A DNA stretch of 64,000 bases, taken from assembly GCA_030760725.1 (NCBI GenBank), contig JASWHV010000005.1, positions 27,847,241-27,911,240 of the forward strand. Reading direction: 5' to 3'. Below are positions 57,261 through 64,000 of this stretch, one piece after another; the first letter of the stretch is position 1, and the number at the start of each line of letters is the position of its first letter. The DNA comes from Neostapfia colusana. Taxonomy: Eukaryota; Streptophyta; Magnoliopsida; Poales; Poaceae. The position numbers and the translations under genes were made by a program. The notes under the pieces are model-generated. The model worked only from the letters and a program-made list of their open reading frames with translations. It ran no database searches and was not told the DNA's origin.

Positions 57261-60200
57261 ATGGTGCGAACTCGTTCCATGAGTGAGGCAGGTGGTTCCA
57301 GTGGTGGTCGTGGTGATAACTCTCCACAGCGGGAGCAGCCAGCTCCGCAACAGCAGCCACTACCAGGACTTCCACCCACGGTCACAATGGCGGACATTCT
57401 GGCTGCCATGATGGGTGCAAGCGATGAGCGAACCGACTTGCTCCGCACCCTGGTGATGAATACATCCCGTCAAGGGGGATGTCAAGACGAAGACTTGCGC
57501 CAACCGCAACTGAATTCCTATGTTGAGTTCTTGGCAACTCAACCACCGGTTTTCATTGAATCTGAGGATCCTCTGGTGGCGGATAGCTGGATCTGTACCA
57601 TTGAATCTAAGTTCGGGTTGCTTCAATGCACCGAACAACAGAAGGTTTTATACGCAGCGCAACAACTTCACGGGTCCGCCAGTGCATGGTGGGCAAATCA
57701 ACTCGCCTCCTTACCAGATGGACATGACGTTTCATGGGCAGAATTCTGGAAGGCGTTTCTCGCGTATCATGTTCCTTCCGGAATAATTCAGCGGAAACTC
57801 GAGGAGTTTCTGGCCTTAAAACAAGGAGGGAGGGGTGCATACGAGCATTCGCGAGTGTTCAACAAGCTGGCGCAGTATGCGTCTCAACATGTGAACACCG
57901 AAGCACAAAAGTGTGAGTGGTTCTTCCGCAGCCTCAATCCCAAGCTAAAGGAGAGACTCGTGTTAGCTGATTGAAAGAACTTCAACGAATTGATGAGTGC
58001 TGCCATCATGGTTGAAGATGCTCAGCGGGAAGTGCAGGCTGAGAAAAGAAAGAACCATGTACCACCGGAGAGCAGCAGTAGTGCTCCGCAGAAATACAGG
58101 GTGGTAGACAGTACCTTGAACTGTCAGCTGATGCAGCCGGCTCGACGACTCCAGCAATATTCCGGTCGTCCGTCCCAATACTCTGAATTCGGACAGCTGC
58201 AACAACGGTATAGGCAGCCACATTATTCTGCTTCTCAAGTGTTCTTACCACAGCAGAATACCATTAATGTCCATGCACAGAGCAACCAGGAACCGGCTGA
58301 GAAACCATGCTTCACGTGCGGGTACTTCGGTCACATCAGCAGGAAGTGTCCAGAAAGGATACACCGTAGAGAAACTATACCGGGGCAGCGTATAAATCAA
58401 CCCCGTGCTCAGCTTCAAGGAACTGCACCAAAATCCGGGTGCATTTATCATACAGCTCTAGAGGATGTGCCAGATGGGGCACCTGTACTAGCGGGAATGT
58501 TCACCCTCAATGGACTGCCCGTGTTAATTCTATTTAACTCTGGAGCTACACACAATTTCATCAGCAGGTCATTTGTGTGCAAAGCTGAGCTCTCCACCTC
58601 TACACCGAAGAATCACTACCTTATCCGCTCACCGGGTGGAAATATAGCTGCTAATGAAGTAGTGATCAAAGCACCCTTGTGCTTAGGTGGAAAAGTATAC
58701 CCCACAACTCTCATTGTGTTAGAGGGGCAAAAGATTGACGTGATTCTAGGAATGGCGTGGATGAACTACCACGGGGCTGTTCTTGACATCGGTCCACGGA
58801 TTGTTAGTTTGGACTCTCCGATCTACGGTCTCCAAACGCTCATACTTGAAGCCGTGGATTCTAAAAATCCAGTGGTGTACCACAGCGTGACCATGAAACT
58901 GGAGGACATTCCAGTGGTCCGTGAGTACCCAGATGTGTTTCCCGACGATCTTCCAGGGATGCCGCCTGAGAGGGATGTGGTATTCAAGATAGAGTTAGCA
59001 CCGGGAACCACACCAATATCTCGGAGGCCGTATAAAATGTCTCCGAAGGAATTTGCTGAACTAAAAGAACAGCTAAAGGACTTAATGGACAAAGGGTTCA
59101 TCCGACCAAGCTCATCGCCATGAGGCTGTTCAGCCCTCTTTGTGAAGAAAAAGGATGGGTCACTTTGATTATGTGTGGATTATCGGCCGCTGAATGCAGT
59201 GACGATCAAAAATAAATATCCATTGCTGCGGATCGATATATTATTTGATCAGTTAGTGGGTGCCAAGGTATTCTCCAAGATGGACTTACGGTCTGGTTAT
59301 CATCAAATAAAGATCAGAGTGGAGGATATACCGAAGACGGCCTTCTCGACTAGATACGGGCTTAATGAGTATCTAGTCATGTCCTTCGGGCTAACAAATG
59401 CACCTTCACACTTCATGTATCTCATGAATTCTGTATTCATGCCAGAGTTGGATCAGTTTGTCGTGGTTTTCATCGACGACATTCTCGTATACTCCAAATC
59501 GGAGGAGGAGCACACCAAACATCTCCATACTGTGCTTCAACGCCTACGAGAACATAGGCTGTATGCCAAATTCAGCAAGTGTGAATTTTGGATCAGCAAA
59601 GTACCATTCTTAGGCCACATTATTTCAGCAGAGGGTGTGGCCGTGGATCCAACAAAAATTGAGCAAGTTTTGAAGTGGGAGTCTCCAACATCGGTTCATC
59701 AAATCTGCAGTTTTCTAGGACTAGCGGGTTATTACCGGAGATTTATTCCCAGCTTCTCGAAGGTGGCTAAACCAATGACAGAGTTATTAAAGAAGAACAG
59801 CAAGTATGTGTGGAGAGAGGCCTGCGAAGAGGCATTTCAAACTTTGAAGAAACATCTCACAACGGCACCGGTGTTAGCCCAACCGGATACAACAAAGCCA
59901 TTTGATGTTTATTCTGATGCCTCAGGCATTGGACTTGGCTGCGTCTTAATGCAAGACAGACGCGTGATCGCGTATGGGTCTCGTCAACTCCGCAACCACG
60001 AGCAGCACTACCCCACTCATGACCTAGAACTCGCTGCGGTGGTGCTTGCGTTGAAGATGTGAGGCACTACTTACTCTGGAATTTAGTGCACCTCTACACC
60101 GACCATAAGAGCCTCAAATATATATTCACTCAGAAGGATATTAATATGAGGCAGCGGAGATGGATGGAATTAATTAAAGACTATGAGCTCGAGATCCATT

Positions 60201-61782
60201 ACCATCCGGGCAAAGCTAACGTGGTTGCTGATGCACTCAGTCGTAAATCCCACGTTAATAACGTGTCAGTTGTTCCGGATGAGGATGAAGAACCAAGCTT
60301 GCGGGTGATTCCGTATGGTGCGTTGTATAATCTGGCTCTGGTGCCTACCATTAGAGAGGAGATTGTACAAGCCCAGAAGAGAGATAGGGGGATGCGGAAT
60401 ATACGAGCAAGGATTAAAGAGGATAAGATGAAATGTTTCCGGGAAGATGATCAAGGTGTGTTATGGTTTAACGACCGTATCGTGGTACCCCGGAATCTGA
60501 AGCTAAGAAAGAAGATCTTGGATGAAGCTCATATTTCCAAGTACTCGATACATCCAGGGAGCAATAAGATGTATCAAGCTCTGAAAACAAAATTTTGGTG
60601 GACTCGGATGAAGCGAGAAATTGCCAAATATGTATCCGAGTGTGATACATGTCGGCGAGTCAAAGCTGATCACATCAAGAAAGCAGGAATACTACAACCA
60701 TTAAGTATTCCGGCATGGAAGTGGGAGGACATCAGCATGGATTTTATTGTTGGACTACCTCTCACATCCAGAAAGCATGACTCCATTTGGGTGATTGTTG
60801 ATCTCTTAACCAAATCAGCCCACTTAATCCCAGTGAATACGGGATTCCATACTAAACAATATGCAGAGCTGTATCTCTCTAGAATTGTATGCTTGCATGG
60901 AGTTCCCAAGACCATCATATCAGACCGAGGTTCAATATTTGTTGCTCGTTTCTGGGAGCAACTACATGAATCTCTGGGAACAAAGTTAATCAGAAGCTCA
61001 GCATACCACCCTCAGACGGACGGTCAAACGGAGAGGGTGAACCAGATTTTGGAAGATATGCTGAGGGCATGTGCCATAGATCATGGAAAGAACTGGGATA
61101 ACCATTTGCCATTAGCAGAATGCGATTCTCCTACAACAATGGTTACCAATCCAGTATTAAAATGGCACCATACGAAGCACTTTATGGCAGGAAGTGCCGC
61201 ACACCACTCAATTGGTGCGAATCGGGCGAGAGGGTGATTTTAGGCATTGATCTTGTAAAAGATGCTGAAGAGCGGGTCCAGCTGATTCAAGAGAACCTCA
61301 GGGCCGCTCAATCTCGCCAGAAAAGCTATGCGGACCAGCGACGCCGACCCTTGTGTTTTGAAGTCGGAGATCACGTCTATCTCCGAGTATCCCCGATGAA
61401 GGGAATTCATCGATTCGGGGTCAAGGGAAAGCTAGCTCCTCGCTTTGTGGGTCCATTCCTTATTACAGAATGGTGTGGACCGGTAGCCTACCGTTTGGAG
61501 CTGCCGCCATCCTTATCGGGTATCCACGACATCTTCCATGTCTCGCACTTGAGAAAGTGTTTGAAGAAGCCGACGGACATCCTTTTGGAAGACATGGAGA
61601 TATTGCAACCGGACCTCACCTACACCGAGAAGCCCATCAAGATTATCGACGAGAAGAGCCGGATCACTCGAAATCGGGCTTTGAAATTTTACAAAGTCCT
61701 GTGGAGTAATCACACACCGGAAGAAGCGACTTGGGAGAGTGAAGATTACCTCCACAAGAACTATCCAGAACTTCTGTCGTAG
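57261..61782 (+). pseudogene. Element E gag-pol polyprotein, broken
   Basis: Starts MVRTRSMSEAGGSSGG at 57261 and ends at TAG 61780-61782. Order: gag; CCHC knuckle (CFTCGYFGHISRKC, 58318-58359); protease, whose catalytic Asp is Asn (codon 58536-58538); RT with FIDD near 59470; RNase H (DVYSDASGIGLGC, NVVADALSRK); integrase (SDRGSIF, HPQTDGQTERVNQ); chromodomain-like tail (WSNHTPEEATWESEDYL). Breaks: TGA at 57972, 59121 and 59166, a one-base loss near 60060, and a 5-base insertion at 61121-61125. All three stops are TGA, at positions where relatives have Trp or Arg. Few breaks, in line with near-identical LTRs. Confidence 0.95.
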
Positions 61783-61835
61783 TTGTTGTAATTACTTTCC
61801 GTCTCATCTTGCTTTTGTAATCTCGGGACGAGATT

Positions 61836-61853
61836 CTTTTAAGGGGGGAGGAT
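61836..61853 (+). other. Polypurine tract, element E
   Basis: CTTTTAAGGGGGGAGGAT directly before the LTR start TGTAAAGG. Confidence 0.88.
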
Positions 61854-64000
61854 TGTAAAGGTCCAAAAATGTGAATACAAAGAAACATGAGTTTGCACAA
61901 ATGTTGGAGTCATGTGTATGAAAAAGGGGCTTAGTTGAAACTTTTTCCCACATATGATATCATAGGTGAGATTCTTCTAAACAAACTTAGGGCTATTGCA
62001 TGGATGGACCTAATGTGGATTAAAACCACAGAAATGAAGAGCTCAAGTGCAATGGAAGGGTTTAAAAATCAGTGGTGAACTAAATGTAGATTCAAACTTC
62101 AAGTGAGGGGAAGACACAATGGAAATTCAAAACTGTTTGTGTCCAAACTATTGTTTGCAGCAGCTAACACAAGAATCAAGTGGCATATTTGGATTCCTTA
62201 GGTCCAAATTAGTGGGGAGGCAGAGTTTCATTTATTTTTGAAAAGATTTGCTGCCCATTTTTCTAAAGGGAGTCAAATGTGCAAAGAATTCAAATGAACA
62301 TTTGAATTTGCATGGAATTTGTCCAAACTTGTCAAATGAGCTCAGTTTCCAATTTTCAAACAAATGGGTTGGATAATTGTCAACTTTGGAGATATTTTGA
62401 GGAAAAGAGGTACTGAATTGTGGGGCCGACATGTCATAGGAAAGAGTATACTTAACACTTAAGTTTTCTCTCTGTTCCTCACTCCACCGGGGTTTCACCC
62501 ACGGGCGACACCGAGCGACTGCCCCCGTCGACCGAGGCTTTACCTCCTGCTCTTCGCCCGGGCCGCTGGCAGCACGGGAGTCGGCGGCGCCCCTCCACGT
62601 GATTCATCCCGCATAGACAAGGTGACCACGGGTGTTTCTTCTCCTCACACGCGCGTTCTCCCGAAAACAAAACCGAGCTCGCCGCTCCTCTGGGAAGCCA
62701 TCGGGAGCCGGCTAAACCGCGCCACAGCGCCTCCCCGAGCTGCACAACGACGCTGTGCCACCGTTCCGCACCTTCTGAGCGCGAGAGCTAGCCATCCGTG
62801 TTAGGTTTCGAGCGTTAAACGCCTCAACCGCGGCGAACCACAGACAGCCGACGATCGGGCGCACACGGGCAGCCTTCCACAAGGGTTGTCACGTCCGAGC
62901 AAGCCCGGCCACGGGAGGCGCCATCGTGCTGCTGCTCTCCTCCAATGCCTGGATCAAACCGTGGAGGATCGGCGGCCAATTCGGAGATTTTGTCCCGGCA
63001 ACCTCCAACAGAGCATCCGGTAATCGCCGCCAAAATTCTCGCTCTCCAATCCTCTGTAGCTTGTCAAATCCTGCACACACGAGCTGGGATAGCCGGCGAT
63101 CATTTCCCCTTTTGCGACCAATGCCTGAAAACCATTGTGCACGACGTATTTCACACTTTTTCCACAGCGGTTATGGTGGGGCGGTTAGGGCTCCCGATGA
63201 GAGCTAGGTTAGGGCCATTTGCAGGCTGCTTCACCACCCGGACGATCCTCCCTGGCGTCCACTGGTGCTGTAGCGCTGTTCCACCGAGGTCTGGGCAAGC
63301 TAGGATGACCGGGCGACGTTGCCGAACTGGTCCAGAGCCGCCGCGCCGTGGCCAGCTAGGTTAGAGCCATCGCCGACCAGGGAAGAGGGTTCCATCGTGT
63401 TCAGCACGGGAAATTAGGCCCTAGCGGCGAGGGAGAGCTCGGTGGATGGCCGGGAGGCCGGAATCCGTCGAACTCCGGCGAGCCCGGCGGCGCGCGGGCG
63501 CGGGTGGCCGGAGGTAGAAGACGACCCGGCGGGTCCCGCCTGTCAGCGACCGGGAGTCGAAGTTCTGATCGGCTGTGGCGCGGGGATCGCGTGTGGCGGC
63601 GCGGAAATACTCAGTAGCCCCGTGTGGCTTGCCCCGACGCGTGACACCTGTCCCCTGGACCCACTGCCAGCATTGGAACATTTTGGAGAATTTCAGTTTT
63701 CAGTTCAAACTTTGAATAGCTACAACTTTGGGTAGGAGAATCCAAAAATTGTGAAACAAATTTTGTTGGATTCCTCTGATAGAGTTCTATCCAAATATGA
63801 AACCCAATTTGTATGAAACCCTTTATTTAATTCTGTAAAATTCTTTAAAGCTTGTTAGCAAAAGAATTTAGAGGGAGTTTGGTTAATCCAAAAATCCTCA
63901 AATTTTGCCAGAATAATCCTTAGGGTATTAGTGAACCCCTATAAACGTTTCAGCTCAATTTGAGTTGATATGATCAGGGAAATTTAGATTTGAAGATGAT
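61854..64000 (+). repeat. Element E 3' LTR, truncated by window end
   Basis: The first 2147 bp of the LTR. It contains the segment (about 62709-63438) lost from the 5' LTR. That segment includes a stretch related to the A LTR (GAGAGCTAGGTTAG...CCATC), so the deletion in the left copy is the derived state. No gene is supported. Confidence 0.93.

Larger units (their letters stand above)
51932..64000 (+). mobile_element. Element E: chromovirus, right end outside window
   Basis: Plus strand, 5' LTR 51932-55520, primer site, leader, gag-pol, purine tract, and 3' LTR from 61854 to beyond the window. It lies in the integrase of element C; the left half of its expected duplication is GCCTT (51927-51931). 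The two LTRs differ at only about three of the first 260 bases by eye, making E probably the youngest insertion here. The 5' LTR has a 730-bp deletion. Confidence 0.95.

Noticed and set aside
1..64000. Any host protein-coding, rRNA, tRNA or small RNA gene
   Set aside because: All stretches longer than 300 bases align with one of the seven elements, and no frame outside gag-pol and ORF0 showed a recognisable domain.

Overview
The window is a piece of plant nuclear DNA, almost certainly from a grass: long LTR retrotransposons of grass type, GC-rich LTR leaders and nested insertion. The species cannot be named from the sequence. I see no host gene. Essentially all 64 kb is accounted for by Ty3/Gypsy chromoviruses, which look like the Tekay/Del lineage: gag-protease-RT-RNaseH-integrase in one frame, an integrase tail ending in a group II-like chromodomain, LTRs of 3-4 kb, and a primer site TGGTATCAGAGC matching initiator tRNA-Met. 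Nested, broken elements of this kind suggest (inference) pericentromeric or other heterochromatin.

Layout: element A (+, 1-13794, left end outside the window) sits in the LTR of element B. B (-) shows LTR 13795-15462, 3' pol 15463-17476, then, after element F, the RT part at 30193-30904. F (-, 17477-30187) is complete with target duplication ATGCT. Element C (-, 30905-51931, continuing outside) interrupts B's RT. C's LTR (30905-38096) is split by a solo LTR, G (+, 31565-35600). C's pol is split by element D (-, 38308-50979, complete, duplication TCAGG) and then by element E (+, 51932 to beyond 64000). D and F are one family, B and C a second. A, E and G are three related families with LTRs near 4 kb. 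Every gag-pol frame here is broken.

The most interesting signal is in the D/F family. Between the primer site and gag, on the sense strand, both copies carry an extra frame (ORF0, about 256 codons in F). Its N-terminus copies the histone H3 tail in register: after Met removal, residues 6-13 are TARKSTGG in F, with Arg at 2, Pro at 16 and Arg for Lys at 14. A coiled-coil-like segment and a charged tail follow. The same element encodes an integrase chromodomain, a fold that in related elements reads the methylated H3 tail. An element carrying both an H3K9-tail mimic and a chromodomain would be a new way to engage heterochromatin; whether it has been described needs a database search.

The LTRs and leaders also hold RNA-like structures that recur, with compensating base changes, between diverged families: a TGAG...CTCA hairpin in all five families, a CGTACG-closed structure in A, E and G, a palindrome triplet in D/F and C, and a hairpin plus 12-bp palindrome in the A and E leaders. 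The U3 of the B/C family carries a G-box-bearing minisatellite.
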